64,000 bases of DNA from Streptomyces antimycoticus (GTDB lineage Bacteria > Actinomycetota > Actinomycetes > Streptomycetales > Streptomycetaceae). The position numbers and the translations under genes are program-made. Below, piece after piece: positions 19,305 to 28,693 of this stretch (its first letter is position 1; each line of letters begins with the position of its first letter). Below the pieces are notes generated by a model that searched no databases, was not told the origin of the DNA, and was given only the letters and a program-made list of their open reading frames with translations. The DNA lies in the NCBI RefSeq assembly GCF_005405925.1, contig NZ_BJHV01000001.1, positions 2,666,001 through 2,730,000 on the forward strand. The letters are read 5' to 3'.

Positions 19305-20111
19305 TCAGGCGGCGGAGCTGAAGACCGGGAGGTAGCCACCGGACTGGCCGGCGGGGGTGGGGTGGTAGGACTCGTCGATGGGGAAGGTGACGCTGTTCAG
19401 CCAGGCGTCGCCGGAGCAGATCTCATGTCCGGTGAAGGTCGTGGTGACGTCGCCGAAGCTGAAGCCGTGGTCGGCGGCGCGCTTGGCGGTGACGGAGTTG
19501 AGCAGATCGGCACCGCTGTTGATCGCGGCCCGCTCGGTCTCGCTGAGCCCCACGATGCAGGAGCCGCCCAGCTTGTAGAACCGCGGGTAGCCGAGGACGA
19601 CGACATGCGCGGAGGGGGCCTTGGCGCTGATGGCGTTATAGACCTGGTCCAGCTTGCCGGGCAGGATGTTCTGGACGAACGTCTTGGCGCTGTTGACCGC
19701 GTTGACGCAGGTGGACTCGGACTGCAGCACGCAGGTGGTCATGATGTCGGCGAAGCCGGCGTCGTTGCCGCCGATGGAGATGGAGACGAGACCGGTGCCG
19801 GAGCCCAGCGGACCGAGCTGGTTGTTGAGCACATCGCCGGTCTTGGCGCCCGAGCAGGCGGTGAAGTTGAAGCTCGAGGGGGCGTGCGCGGCGGCCCAGA
19901 GCGCGGGGTACGCCTTGCTGCTGCGCTTACAGCTGCCGCTGGCGCTGTCGTAGCTGCCCGAGCCGAGGCCGGATGAGTAGGAGTCGCCCAGCGCCACATA
20001 GGCGGGGCCCGCGCTGTTCTCGGTGGCATGGGCTGCGCCGGCCCCGGTGAGGGCGAGGACGGCACCGACGACGAACGCACCCATCGTCGCCGTGAGTCTG
20101 GACAGTTTCAT
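19305..20111 (-). CDS. Secreted SGNH/GDSL lipase-esterase
   Basis: A 268-residue hydrolase with a Sec signal ending near GAGAAHA. Block I is GDSYSSG (nucleophile Ser), block III GGNDAGF (Asn), and block V DESYHPTPAG (Asp and His). Six cysteines fit the three disulfides of Streptomyces extracellular lipases of this family. It should hydrolyse lipid or ester substrates outside the cell. The 400 nt upstream hold its promoter and no gene. Confidence 0.9.
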   Translation of the reverse strand: MKLSRLTATMGAFVVGAVLALTGAGAAHATENSAGPAYVALGDSYSSGLGSGSYDSASGSCKRSSKAYPALWAAAHAPSSFNFTACSGAKTGDVLNNQLGPLGSGTGLVSISIGGNDAGFADIMTTCVLQSESTCVNAVNSAKTFVQNILPGKLDQVYNAISAKAPSAHVVVLGYPRFYKLGGSCIVGLSETERAAINSGADLLNSVTAKRAADHGFSFGDVTTTFTGHEICSGDAWLNSVTFPIDESYHPTPAGQSGGYLPVFSSAA

Positions 20112-20515
20112 TCGATCTCCCTAGCAGGATCACTGCTGTGCCGATATGAGGCGCGATAGCCCGAGAAAAGGGCAATCGCGTTCGAAACCGTCAGTCACGC
20201 CGCCAGGGATCGGTTTCAGCGGTGTGACATGGATATGTCATCCCGCGCAAACGGCCGATCTATGCGGGTAGTTGGCAAAAATCTTTCGATACGCGGCCGA
20301 TACGTCCATGGGTCGGACGGAATAGGGATGAGTCACCACGCCCGCCCCGACTCCCCCGGCGCACGACCGGCGCACAGGGCGCGACCAGCCCTGATGAGCG
20401 CTCAACCCCCGCGCCCGCCAATGGACCGTTCGTACACTTTCTCCGTCTTGACGCCATCCGTCGACTGCGCGACATTGAAGCCCGGCATCCGGCGCTTCGG
20501 GGGGCAAAGACGCCA
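20112..20515. other. Intergenic region without a gene
   Basis: A divergent promoter space between the lipase gene and a small membrane protein gene. It is more A/T-rich than its surroundings at 20225-20330. Open frames here lack codon bias or are antisense. I cannot place a promoter confidently. Confidence 0.6.
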
Positions 20516-20911
20516 ATGCATACCATCACCGACAAGAGACCGGCGGGTGGCGATCCGCTGCCGGTGATCGCGGGCGCCGCGGTCGGCATCGCGGCCATCG
20601 GCGCGGCACTCGCGCTGGCCGACGTCCACTCGCCGCTGCGGGCGCCGTTCACGCTGTTCTTCCTGCTCGCCGCGCCCGCGCTGGCCATCGGCAGCGCCCT
20701 GCGCGGACTGGACGCGCTGATCCGCCCGGTGCTGGCAGTGGCGGGGGCGCTCGCGCTGGATCTGCTGGTGGCGCAGGCGATGCTCGCGCTGCGGCTGTGG
20801 TCGGCGCGCGGCGGGGTGGCGGCGGTCGGGTGCCTGAGCCTGCTGATCCTGGTGCCGGCGCTGCTCACCCGCCTCACGCGGCGACGACGTATGACCCACA
20901 GTCAGGAATAG
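20516..20911 (+). CDS. Small membrane protein of a surface-polysaccharide locus
   Basis: A 131-residue protein with four predicted helices (about residues 17-38, 44-60, 70-88 and 98-116) and a basic C-terminal tail (RRRRMTHSQE). No domain with known function. Streptomyces surface-polysaccharide loci often begin with such a protein. The adjoining downstream sequence is the front end of a truncated gene, so it may be a surviving member of a damaged locus. Confidence 0.7.
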   Translation: MHTITDKRPAGGDPLPVIAGAAVGIAAIGAALALADVHSPLRAPFTLFFLLAAPALAIGSALRGLDALIRPVLAVAGALALDLLVAQAMLALRLWSARGGVAAVGCLSLLILVPALLTRLTRRRRMTHSQE

Positions 20912-20914
20912 ATA

Positions 20915-21090
20915 CCGTGTCCGAGGGGTGGGTGACACGCCGCCATCCGGTGGCGCTCGGTCACCGGGCACGGCGCGCCCCGGTGCGCGCACTGCGCAAT
21001 ACCGTGGTTTCCCGGCCGGAGCTCTTCGGGCCGGCCGACCGGGTGCTCAAAAGCATGGGCAGCCTTCGGAAAAAGAACCCACAGGACTGA
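20915..21090 (+). pseudogene. N-terminal remnant, probably of a polysaccharide flippase
   Basis: GTG at 20915 opens a 57-codon frame (starting VSEGWVTRRHPVALGHRARR and ending GSLRKKNPQD) that stops at 21090. It resembles, from memory, the cytoplasmic N-terminus of Streptomyces Wzx-like lipopolysaccharide biosynthesis proteins, just before their first helix. The frame ends where an unrelated membrane-protein sequence begins in another frame. I read this as the front end of a gene cut by a deletion. Confidence 0.45.
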
Positions 21091-22205
21091 CGCTGCCGCT
21101 GCTGTGCGGGGTGATGGTGGCCGTGTGGGTGGGGTTCCTGGCGGAGCCGTACTGGTCGGGCCACTGGGACGAGCTGTTCGGCGGGGTCGGCGGGGTGGGC
21201 GGGGTCGGCGGGGTGGGCGGCAATGTGTCCTCGTCCGTCTCGGGCCGGATCGAGGGCGGCAGCAGCGTGCACCGGCTGGTGCTCTACGTCCGGGTGACGC
21301 TGGCGGGCGGGGTGCTGGCGCTGGCCTGCTGGGGGGTGCTGCGGCGGCGCGCCGCCGGGTTCACCGAGCGGTCGCTGCTGGTGCTGACCTTCGTGCCGTT
21401 CCTGGGTTTCGGCATGCAGAGTTACGGCGGTGAGATGGCGCTGCGCGTCTTCATGTTCGCGCTGCCGGGCGCCTGTGTGCTCGGTGCGCTGGCGGTCTTC
21501 CCCCGAGTGGGCGCGGACCGCGCGCGGCTGGGTCCGGTGGCCGCGCTGCTGGCCGGGCTGGCCCTGATGTCCGGGTTCCTGGTGGCGCGCTGGGGCAATG
21601 AGACGTTCGAGAGGGTGCGGCCGGGCGAGGTGGCGGCGATGGAGTACGTCTACGCCCATGACCAGCCGACCGTCCGGGTGCTGTGGATGAGCAACGACCC
21701 CATCGACAACGTCACCCCCGCGATGCCCTGGGGCGCCCGCGACATGGAGCGGGTCCGCTACGAGCCCACCCTGGCCCCGCGCGATCCGGTGCTGGTCGGC
21801 AGCCTGGTCACGGCGCTGCGCCAGGCCGGGCCGCACTCCTGTCTGATGGTGGGCCGCGGCCAGTCCGTGTATCTCACCCTCGACTCCGGCTATGACGAGC
21901 ACTGGCAGGAGCGGCTGCGGCGCTCCCTGGACCAGCGCGCGGAGCTGCGCCGGGTGTTCGGCAACGACGACGCGGCGCTGTACGAGCTGATGCGGCAGCC
22001 GAGCGGGCCGGTCGCGGAGCCCGCGCCGGGGCCGGCCGGTCCGCTGGTCACCTGGACGCCCTGGTCGGTGGTGGGGGCGGTGGCGCTGATGCTGCTGCTG
22101 GCTGTCGGGGTTCTGCTTCTTCAGCTCCCGGTAGACCAGGTTGTAGAGCCGGGGTGTAGCCCTCGTAGTTCCAGCGCTTCTTGCCGTCGTCGTAGAAGCC
22201 CTTGA
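21087..22205 (+). pseudogene. Internal fragment of a large membrane glycosyltransferase-like protein
   Basis: About 340 recognisable codons, from LTLPLLCGVMVAVWVGF to about 22100. It has several helices, then a soluble segment (RPGEVAAMEYVYAHDQPTVR, NNVTPAMPWGARDME-like, TWTPWSVVGAV). This corresponds to the C-terminal half of Streptomyces membrane proteins of about 700 residues found in surface-glycan loci. The N-terminal half is missing at 21087. The last helix is lost at about 22106, after which the frame runs antisense through a glycosidase fragment to a chance stop. An 18-bp unit is tandemly duplicated at 21183-21218 and encodes a Gly-Gly-Val repeat. Confidence 0.6.
21183..21218 (+). repeat. 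Two tandem 18-bp units encoding Gly-Gly-Val
   Basis: The units 21183-21200 and 21201-21218 are identical and in frame within the membrane-protein fragment, lengthening an extracellular Gly-rich loop. Confidence 0.8.
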
Positions 22206-22764
22206 ACTCGTTCCACACGATGAAGTGGCGCACCTGCGGATAGCGCCGGGCGATCTTCCCCGCGAGCGCGGCGAAGTCCTTGTAGTGCTCGGGGGTGGGC
22301 GCGGTCTCCAGGGACTCCTGCGACCAGTCCGTACGTCCCGGCTCGCCGCCCTTCATCCAGTCGGGCGCACAGCACAGGGTGAGCACGGGCGCGGTGCCGG
22401 TCTTGCGCATCAGGGCGATGCGGCGGTCGAGGTCGGCGAAGTCGTAGCGGCCCGGGGACGGCTCGGGATTGCCCGCGCCCCACCCCATGATGTGCTGGTT
22501 CTGCGGCATCGGGTGGCGCGACAGCAGCGCGCCCGCGGCCTTGCGGCCGCTCTCCGTGCCCTGGTCGGCGCTGTACTGGGTATGGGTGAATCCCCAGCCC
22601 AGGCCCCTGGCGCCGGCCTTCCCGCGCGCCGGCTCCGATCCGGGCCGCCCCTCCCCCGGGCCGGGCCCGCCGGAGCAGGTGGTCGCCACCAGTGCCATGG
22701 TGGCCATGCCGACACCGAGCAGTGCGCCGGTCCGCCGGCGCCTCTTTTGCCATAACCTGGCCAA
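22106..22764 (-). pseudogene. GH39-like glycoside hydrolase, 3'-truncated fragment
   Basis: The N-terminal part shows a basic/hydrophobic signal (RRRRTGALLGVGMATMALVATTC), then a TIM-barrel start: WGFTHTQYSADQG, GRYDFADLDRRIALMRKTG, VLTLCCAPDWMKGG and HFIVWNEFKGFYDD, where NE holds the likely acid/base Glu. After WNYEGYT the frame breaks at four C (one too many); shifted, it continues RLYNLVYRELKKQNPDS and then hits the junction with the membrane-protein fragment near 22106. The catalytic nucleophile half is absent. The start is uncertain; an in-frame TTG at 22764 is one option. Confidence 0.65.
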
Positions 22765-22942
22765 CCCGCCCCGTTCCCTTCCCCGACGCCCCACAACGGG
22801 TAAGAGTATCCGTGAACGCCCCCATTCCAGTGGGGTTCCGTGGAACAGCTCGGTAAACGGCCACAAACCTTGGTGCGCCCTCGCCCCCGGTCCTGGATCA
22901 TGGGGCCGGGTGCGCTGACCGACGCACCGGCCCCCCGTTCTC

Positions 22943-22948
22943 AGGAGG
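22943..22948 (+). promoter_or_regulatory. AGGAGG ribosome-binding site for a CTG start
   Basis: A consensus AGGAGG sits 6 nt before CTG 22955. No ATG, GTG or TTG lies at a suitable distance, and the frame from CTG to the known domain is open. This site therefore decides the start of the AAA gene. Confidence 0.75.
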
Positions 22949-22954
22949 CAGACC

Positions 22955-24067
<1,113 letters not shown>

Positions 24068-24075
24068 ACCGGGAC

Positions 24076-24100
24076 CCGGGGGCCTGCGCGATGCCCCCGG
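24076..24100. terminator. Hairpin between AAA and DDAH genes
   Basis: Arms CCGGGGGC (24076-24083) and GCCCCCGG (24093-24100) lie between convergent stops. Confidence 0.55.
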
Positions 24101-24125
24101 AGTCCGGGCCCCGGGGGCCCGGCGC

Positions 24126-24902
24126 TCAGGCGTACAGCTCCCGGAGCCGGACCGACAGGCAGGTCACACAGCCCTCCATCTTCTCGAACTCGCTGATGTC
24201 CACCGGCACCGGCTCATAGCCGAGATCGGCGAAGAGCTCGGCGCTGCGCGGCGCGCTCCGAGCCATCAGCAGCTTGCCGCCGCCGAGCAGCACCACATGG
24301 GCGCCGGACTCCTCGGGGACGGGGAGGAAACGGTCAAACGCGTCCGGGTCGTCGACCAGCGGCGGATAGCCGATGACGGTGCCGTCCGGCAGCGCGGTGA
24401 CCGCCGACTTGAGGTGGAGCACCTTGCTGATCGGTACGGCCACCACCCGCGCGCCCAGCGGCTCCAGCGCGGCGCGCAGCTGGCGGATGCCGTCGCCGTT
24501 GGTGCGTCCGCCGCGTCCCACATAGACGGTGTCGCCGATCTTCAGGACGTCGCCGCCCTCCAGCGTGCCCGGCTCGCGGATCCGGTTCAGCGAGCAGCCG
24601 AGCCCGGTCACGGCCTCCTCCGTCGTCACGGTCTCGGGCCTGCGGGACTCGGCTCCGGGGCGGGCGATCACCGCGACGTTCCGGTGGACGACCATGGTGT
24701 CCTCGACGAACACCCCGTCCGGGCAGTCGTCCAGCGGCGGCAGCTCCACCGTCTCCCAGCCGTGTGCGCGCAGCGCCACGACATAGACCTCCCACTGCCG
24801 CAGCGCCAGCGCGGCGTCGACCGGCGTGCGGTCGATATGGGTGACGAGCCCGTCGGCGAGGCGGGGGCTGGGGCGTCGGACGAGGGCTTTGCGGCTGGTC
24901 AT
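24126..24902 (-). CDS. ddaH: Dimethylarginine dimethylaminohydrolase (DDAH) family
   Basis: A 258-residue guanidine-modifying enzyme that converts methylated arginines to citrulline and methylamines. Family motifs are FVEDTMVV (Asp/Glu near residue 70), EGGDVLKIGDTVYVGRGGRTN, catalytic His in KVLHLKSAVTAL (about residue 162) and the catalytic Cys in EGCVTCLSVRL at the C-terminus. Length is typical. It is preceded on the same strand by a YtrA-type GntR regulator with a gap of about 50 nt to that gene's stop, so the two may share a transcript. Confidence 0.9.
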   Translation of the reverse strand: MTSRKALVRRPSPRLADGLVTHIDRTPVDAALALRQWEVYVVALRAHGWETVELPPLDDCPDGVFVEDTMVVHRNVAVIARPGAESRRPETVTTEEAVTGLGCSLNRIREPGTLEGGDVLKIGDTVYVGRGGRTNGDGIRQLRAALEPLGARVVAVPISKVLHLKSAVTALPDGTVIGYPPLVDDPDAFDRFLPVPEESGAHVVLLGGGKLLMARSAPRSAELFADLGYEPVPVDISEFEKMEGCVTCLSVRLRELYA

Positions 24903-24949
24903 GGGGACAGCATGGCAGGCGGGTCACCGGCGCTGTGAGCGGTGGAGGT

Positions 24950-25330
24950 TCAGGCGGAGTCTCCGTAGCCGGCCCGCAGGGCGTCCTCGACGGCGGCGAG
25001 GGCGGCCGCACGGTCCAGACCCAGGCGGCGTGCCCGCTGGACATAGGTCTGGGCGGCCTCGGCGGCCTGGCGCCGGGCCGCGTCACCCGCCGCCGCGATG
25101 AAGGTGCCGTGGCGGCCGCGGGTCTCGATCACACCGTCCGCCTCCAGGGCGCGGTACGCCTTGGCGACGGTGTTCGCCGCCAGCCCCAGCTCCTCGGCGA
25201 AGCCGCGCACGGTGGGCAGTTTGTAGCCCACGGGAAGCGCGCCGGAGCGGGCCAGGTCGGCGATCCGCGCGCGGATCTGCTCGAAGGGGGCGGTCGCCGC
25301 GTCCTGGTCGACGGTGATCTGCAAGGCCAC
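24950..25330 (-). CDS. YtrA-type GntR regulator
   Basis: A 126-residue protein with a winged HTH over residues 8-75 (FEQIRARIADLARSGALPVG, VRGFAEELGLAANTVAKAYRAL) and a short helical C-terminus instead of a ligand domain, the layout of the YtrA subfamily. Such regulators usually control an adjacent transporter operon; none is here, so the target may be ddaH or distant. Confidence 0.85.
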   Translation of the reverse strand: MALQITVDQDAATAPFEQIRARIADLARSGALPVGYKLPTVRGFAEELGLAANTVAKAYRALEADGVIETRGRHGTFIAAAGDAARRQAAEAAQTYVQRARRLGLDRAAALAAVEDALRAGYGDSA

Positions 25331-25419
25331 GTGGGGCTCCTGGGGCGTGGGTGGGGTGGTGTCCGGCCCCCATTGTGTGCCAGGGCGGCGTGCCAGGGCG
25401 GGCGCCGCCCGGCCGATGG

Positions 25420-26010
25420 TCAGTGCGCTCGGCGCAGCCCCGCGATGAGCAGCTCGACCAGGTGACGTGTGTCGTAGCGGGGGTCGGTGCCGGCGCCCGC
25501 GCAGAGGCTGCCGACGCCGCGCATGAGCTCGTAGGCGTCCTGGCCGGTGCGGATCTCGCCCGCGGCGGCCGCGGCGTCGAGGAGCTGGGTGCAGACGGGC
25601 AGGAGCCGGTCGAGGAAGTAGGAGTGCAGGGGGTCGAAGCAGGGGTCGTCGGACTGCAGCACGGCCGCGAGCCCGTGCTTGGTGACCAGGAAGTCGACAA
25701 AGAGATCGATCCAGCGCCCCAGGGCGGCGTGCGGAGTCTCGCTGGTCGCCCGCAGGGCCGGACCGGCCTCGGCGAGGGCCTCGACCTGGTGCCGGTAGAC
25801 GGCGACGATGAGATCCGCCCGCGTCGGGAAGTGGCGGTAGATCGTGGCCGTGCCGACCCCGGCCTTGGCCGCGATATCGCGTATCGGCGCTTCGACACCC
25901 GAGGTGACGAAGACCGCGGCGGCCGCTTCGAGCAGGGCCTTCTCGTTGCGCCGCGCGTCCGCCCGCTTGGGCCGGGCCGCGCGCCCCGCGTCTCGATCGT
26001 TGTCGTCCAC
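25420..26010 (-). CDS. TetR family regulator
   Basis: A 196-residue TetR protein. The HTH is at about residues 20-65 (IRDIAAKAGVGTATIYRHFPT). The C-terminal domain contains two cysteines and is of the common actinobacterial type with a DUF-like helical bundle. A short palindrome lies just upstream of its start, suggesting autoregulation. The target is unknown. Confidence 0.85.
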   Translation of the reverse strand: MDDNDRDAGRAARPKRADARRNEKALLEAAAAVFVTSGVEAPIRDIAAKAGVGTATIYRHFPTRADLIVAVYRHQVEALAEAGPALRATSETPHAALGRWIDLFVDFLVTKHGLAAVLQSDDPCFDPLHSYFLDRLLPVCTQLLDAAAAAGEIRTGQDAYELMRGVGSLCAGAGTDPRYDTRHLVELLIAGLRRAH

Positions 26011-26045
26011 CGCACCCTTCCCTTCGCCGCCGAGTCTAACGAAAC

Positions 26046-26058
26046 GGGACAGCGTCCC
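26046..26058. promoter_or_regulatory. Palindrome upstream of the TetR gene
   Basis: GGGACAGCGTCCC, a 5-bp inverted repeat with a 3-nt centre, lies 36 nt before the TetR start (26010), between that gene and the upstream methyltransferase-NUDIX gene. Candidate autoregulatory operator. Confidence 0.4.
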
Positions 26059-26072
26059 ATAACCTCCGATGG

Positions 26073-27179
26073 TCAGAGCCGGGTCAACCGGTCGGGCCCC
26101 TCCGGGGCATACCCGATCGGGTCGTCCGGCTCATGCCAGTGGAGGGCGAAGCGGTGGCCCGCGCGGTACGCCTCGAGGCCGGCGCGGCAGTACGCCACCA
26201 TGTCGTCCGGCAGCGCGTCCAGCGGGAACCAGCCGAGCTCGGAGCACTTCTCCGGCTCCCGATTGACGGGCTCGAGCCCGCTCTCCCGTCCTGCCTCCGC
26301 CTCGAAGAACCACCCCGTACGGGCCGCCCCCGTGGGCGCCTTGTGCTGCAGCACAAGGACGACCCGCACCTCGTTTGGGCCCAGGGTGAGGCCGATCTCC
26401 TCGGCCGTCTCGCGGAGCATCGCGGCGCGGACGTCCTCGCCGTCCTCGACATGTCCGGACGGGGCGTGCAGCAGCCCATCCGCATAGCCGGTGTTGGCAC
26501 GGCGGGCGAGCAGAACCTCATCGCCGCGGCGCAGGATCAGATGGACGTCCACGATCTCGGTATGGCGCCGGGCCGGCGCGAGGTCGGCCACCAGGGCATA
26601 CCGCTCGTCGCGCACGACCCGCCCCCACAGCGCCGCGTCCGGCGCGAGCTGCTCGACCGACAGCCGCTCCGTCACCGGCCCGACCAGCGCGGACAGCTCG
26701 GCGGCCGGCAGCCCGACGGGGTCGGACTCGCCCCACCGCCCCTCGATCAGCACCAGCCGCCCACCCGGCCGCAGCAGCCGGACCCACCGGCGCAGCACCG
26801 CCTGCCGGTCCGGCAGCATCCACAGCAGATGCCGGACCAGGACGACATCGAAGCTCCCCTCCCCCACGGGCGGCTCCGCCGCGTCCCCGACGAGCACGGT
26901 GGCCCCCGTCCCGCCCAGCTTCGCCCGCGCCAGCTCGACCATCCGGGGCGAGCGATCGACCCCCGTCACCCGGTGCCCCCACTCGGCCGCGAGCAGCGCG
27001 AGGCTCCCCGTGCCACAGCCCAGGTCCAGCACATCCCCGGCCCGCTCGGGCAGCCACCCCCGCAGCCGCGCGGCCCACGCCTCCCGCACGGCCGGATCGC
27101 GCAGCCCATGATCCGGCTCATTGTCGAAGTCCGCGGCGGCGGCGTCCCAGTAAGCGGTGGTCGAGGTATCGGCGCACAT
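26073..27179 (-). CDS. SAM methyltransferase-NUDIX hydrolase fusion
   Basis: A 368-residue two-domain protein. Residues 1 to about 200 form a class I methyltransferase: motif I is VLDLGCGTGSLALL (about 50), then GVDRSPRMVELA and LVRHLLWMLPDRQ. Residues from about 215 form a NUDIX domain, with the box recognisable around GHVEDGEDVRAAM and RETAEEIG. One chain therefore could both methylate a small molecule and hydrolyse a nucleoside diphosphate derivative; the substrates are unknown. No frameshift is needed to join them. Confidence 0.85.
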   Translation of the reverse strand: MCADTSTTAYWDAAAADFDNEPDHGLRDPAVREAWAARLRGWLPERAGDVLDLGCGTGSLALLAAEWGHRVTGVDRSPRMVELARAKLGGTGATVLVGDAAEPPVGEGSFDVVLVRHLLWMLPDRQAVLRRWVRLLRPGGRLVLIEGRWGESDPVGLPAAELSALVGPVTERLSVEQLAPDAALWGRVVRDERYALVADLAPARRHTEIVDVHLILRRGDEVLLARRANTGYADGLLHAPSGHVEDGEDVRAAMLRETAEEIGLTLGPNEVRVVLVLQHKAPTGAARTGWFFEAEAGRESGLEPVNREPEKCSELGWFPLDALPDDMVAYCRAGLEAYRAGHRFALHWHEPDDPIGYAPEGPDRLTRL

Positions 27180-27241
27180 GCCGCGATGGTCGCACCCACC
27201 GCTAACAACGCCCAGCCTTCGGACAGGTACCCCGCTTTACC

Positions 27242-27275
27242 CATGTCGTGCACGACATATATCGCGCACGACATG
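27242..27275. promoter_or_regulatory. Three-half-site operator at the HigB/HigA-like locus
   Basis: ATGTCGTG (27243-27250) and CACGACAT (27251-27258) make a perfect 16-bp palindrome. A second CACGACAT follows at 27267-27274, separated by an AT-rich 8-mer. CATGTCGTG (27242-27250) pairs also with CACGACATG (27267-27275). The layout suits cooperative autoregulation by the XRE partner. Confidence 0.6.
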
Positions 27276-27422
27276 AACGACGCGTTGTACCTGACCGTGT
27301 TTCACAAGACCAGGGCGCATGAGGAAGCCCAGATCAACAGGGCTGTATTGGCGAAGAAGGAGTGCGAGGCCGAACACGGCCCGGCGCATACTGATTTCAC
27401 TCGCGAAGAAGGGGACCAGTGA
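27243..27422 (+). pseudogene. C-terminal remnant of a HigB/RelE-family toxin
   Basis: The 59-codon frame ends with YLTVFHKTRAHEEAQINRAV and continues to EHGPAHTDFTREEG, matching the C-terminal strand and helix of phage Gp49-like/HigB toxins (usually 100-120 residues). The N-terminal half, including the central strands of the RNase fold, is absent. The first 10 codons read through the operator. The stop overlaps the ATG of the XRE gene (TGATG), as in an intact toxin-antitoxin operon. Confidence 0.6.
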
Positions 27423-27757
27423 TGGAGCACAGCCGCTGGAAGCGGGCGAGCGAACGCGAGCTCGCGGAGGGGTACCAGGAGTCCGCCGAGATCGAGCAGG
27501 AGCGCCAGGAGCACCGTCTGTCCATGGCGCTGGCCAAAGTCGTCTACGACCGCCGCACGCAGCTGGGCCTGTCCCAGACCGAACTGGCCGCCCGGTCCGG
27601 GCTGACCCAGGCCAAGGTCTCCCGGATCGAGGGGTCCGACTCCGTGCCCACACTGCCCCTTCTCGCAAAGCTGGCCAAGGGGCTGAACGCGTCGCTGAAC
27701 ATCGCCATCGACGAGGCCGACGCACACGTGACACTCACCGCCCACGAAGCCGCCTAG
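27422..27757 (+). CDS. XRE-family antitoxin (HigA-like)
   Basis: A 111-residue protein with a helical N-terminus (residues 1-38) and a C-terminal XRE HTH (about residues 43-100): RRTQLGLSQTELAARSGLTQ and AKVSRIEGSDSVPTL. This is the arrangement of antitoxins paired with Gp49-like toxins. It begins one base inside the toxin remnant stop, so translation is coupled. With the toxin truncated it may survive as an autoregulated DNA-binding protein. Confidence 0.85.
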   Translation: MEHSRWKRASERELAEGYQESAEIEQERQEHRLSMALAKVVYDRRTQLGLSQTELAARSGLTQAKVSRIEGSDSVPTLPLLAKLAKGLNASLNIAIDEADAHVTLTAHEAA

Positions 27758-27776
27758 GCCAACGTCACCGTGGCGC

Positions 27777-28523
27777 TCAGGGGCTCCGCCGCAGTACGAG
27801 GGTGACGAAGCCGAGGGTGCCGCGGTAGCCGTGCAGCCAGCCCGTGCGGTGTTCGGCGGCGGCCTTGTACGTGTCCAGGGCGTCGGGTTCGTCGCGGTGG
27901 TCCAGGGCCCAGCGGGACAGTGAGCCGGTCCAGGACCACTCGTAGTCGTCCCACTCCCCCGCCGTGCTGACGTGGCCGTAGACGGGTGTCCAGCCCTCGG
28001 CGGTGACGCGGTCCACCGTGGTGGCGAGATCGGCGTAGTCGTCCCAGGTGGCGCCCAGGGCCGAGAGGGCGGCGGCGTCGGGTTCGCGCTCCCAGAAGCC
28101 GTCGCCCACCAGGAGATGGCCGCCCGGGGCGAGGAGTTCACGCGCCGCCGCGAGGGTGGGCAGCAGCCCGCCGAAGGCGTGCGCGGCGCCGACGCTCAGC
28201 ACCACGTCGAAGCGGTGCGCCGAGGCGAAGACCGAGGCGTCCATCTCGTGGAGGACCAGCCGGTCCGCGACGCCGGCTTCCTCCGCGCCCTCGCGTGCCT
28301 GCTCCAGGGCCGCGGTGTGGATGTCGACCCCCTCGGCGTGCATCCACGGATAGCGGACCAGGAGCCGCCGCAGCCAGGCGCCGCCTCCGCAGCCGAGGTC
28401 GAGGGCGCGGTCGGCCTCGTCCGCCACCGCCCGGTCGAGCAGTCGGGCCACCGATTCGTCGGCGAGCGGGGCGGCGATCGGGTGGTCGGCGTGCGCGAGC
28501 TGGGATCTGCGTTGACGGTCCAT
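27777..28523 (-). CDS. Class I SAM-dependent methyltransferase
   Basis: A 248-residue protein. Motif I is ALDLGCGGGAWLRRLL (about 42-57), motif II EGVDIHTAALEQAR, motif post-I LHEMDASVF, then VVLSVGAAHAFGG. The C-terminus (WSWTGSLSRWALDH, YRGTLGFVTLVLRR) resembles small-molecule methyltransferases. The start at 28523 is preferred because the longer frame consists of the antisense of the duplicated leader. It is divergent from the MFS exporter of the biosynthetic cluster, so it may mark the cluster's left edge or be a tailoring enzyme. Confidence 0.85.
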   Translation of the reverse strand: MDRQRRSQLAHADHPIAAPLADESVARLLDRAVADEADRALDLGCGGGAWLRRLLVRYPWMHAEGVDIHTAALEQAREGAEEAGVADRLVLHEMDASVFASAHRFDVVLSVGAAHAFGGLLPTLAAARELLAPGGHLLVGDGFWEREPDAAALSALGATWDDYADLATTVDRVTAEGWTPVYGHVSTAGEWDDYEWSWTGSLSRWALDHRDEPDALDTYKAAAEHRTGWLHGYRGTLGFVTLVLRRSP

Positions 28524-28594
28524 CCGCTCAGCGTGCCAAGGTCCGTCCTCCACCGCAGCCGCTTTATCGCTGAACGGCTCGGTTGGTCGGTCTG

Positions 28595-28610
28595 TGGTGC
28601 GTAGGCACCA
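28595..28610 (+). promoter_or_regulatory. Operator-like near-palindrome, copy 1
   Basis: TGGTGCGTAGGCACCA: the same 16-mer as copy 2 with one changed base, which breaks the perfect symmetry. It sits at the upstream end of the leader. Confidence 0.5.
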
Positions 28611-28693
28611 GGACAGGTGCGTGGCTGGTCCGGGTGCACCAGGGGAAGACGGCGGCGGGAGACGATGCCCGGCGGGGCGCCGGAAGGAAGGGT

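Noticed and set aside
27302..28141. 279-residue minus-strand open frame over the XRE gene
   Set aside because: Antisense to the antitoxin and to the methyltransferase in another frame; Pro/Thr/Arg-rich, no motifs.
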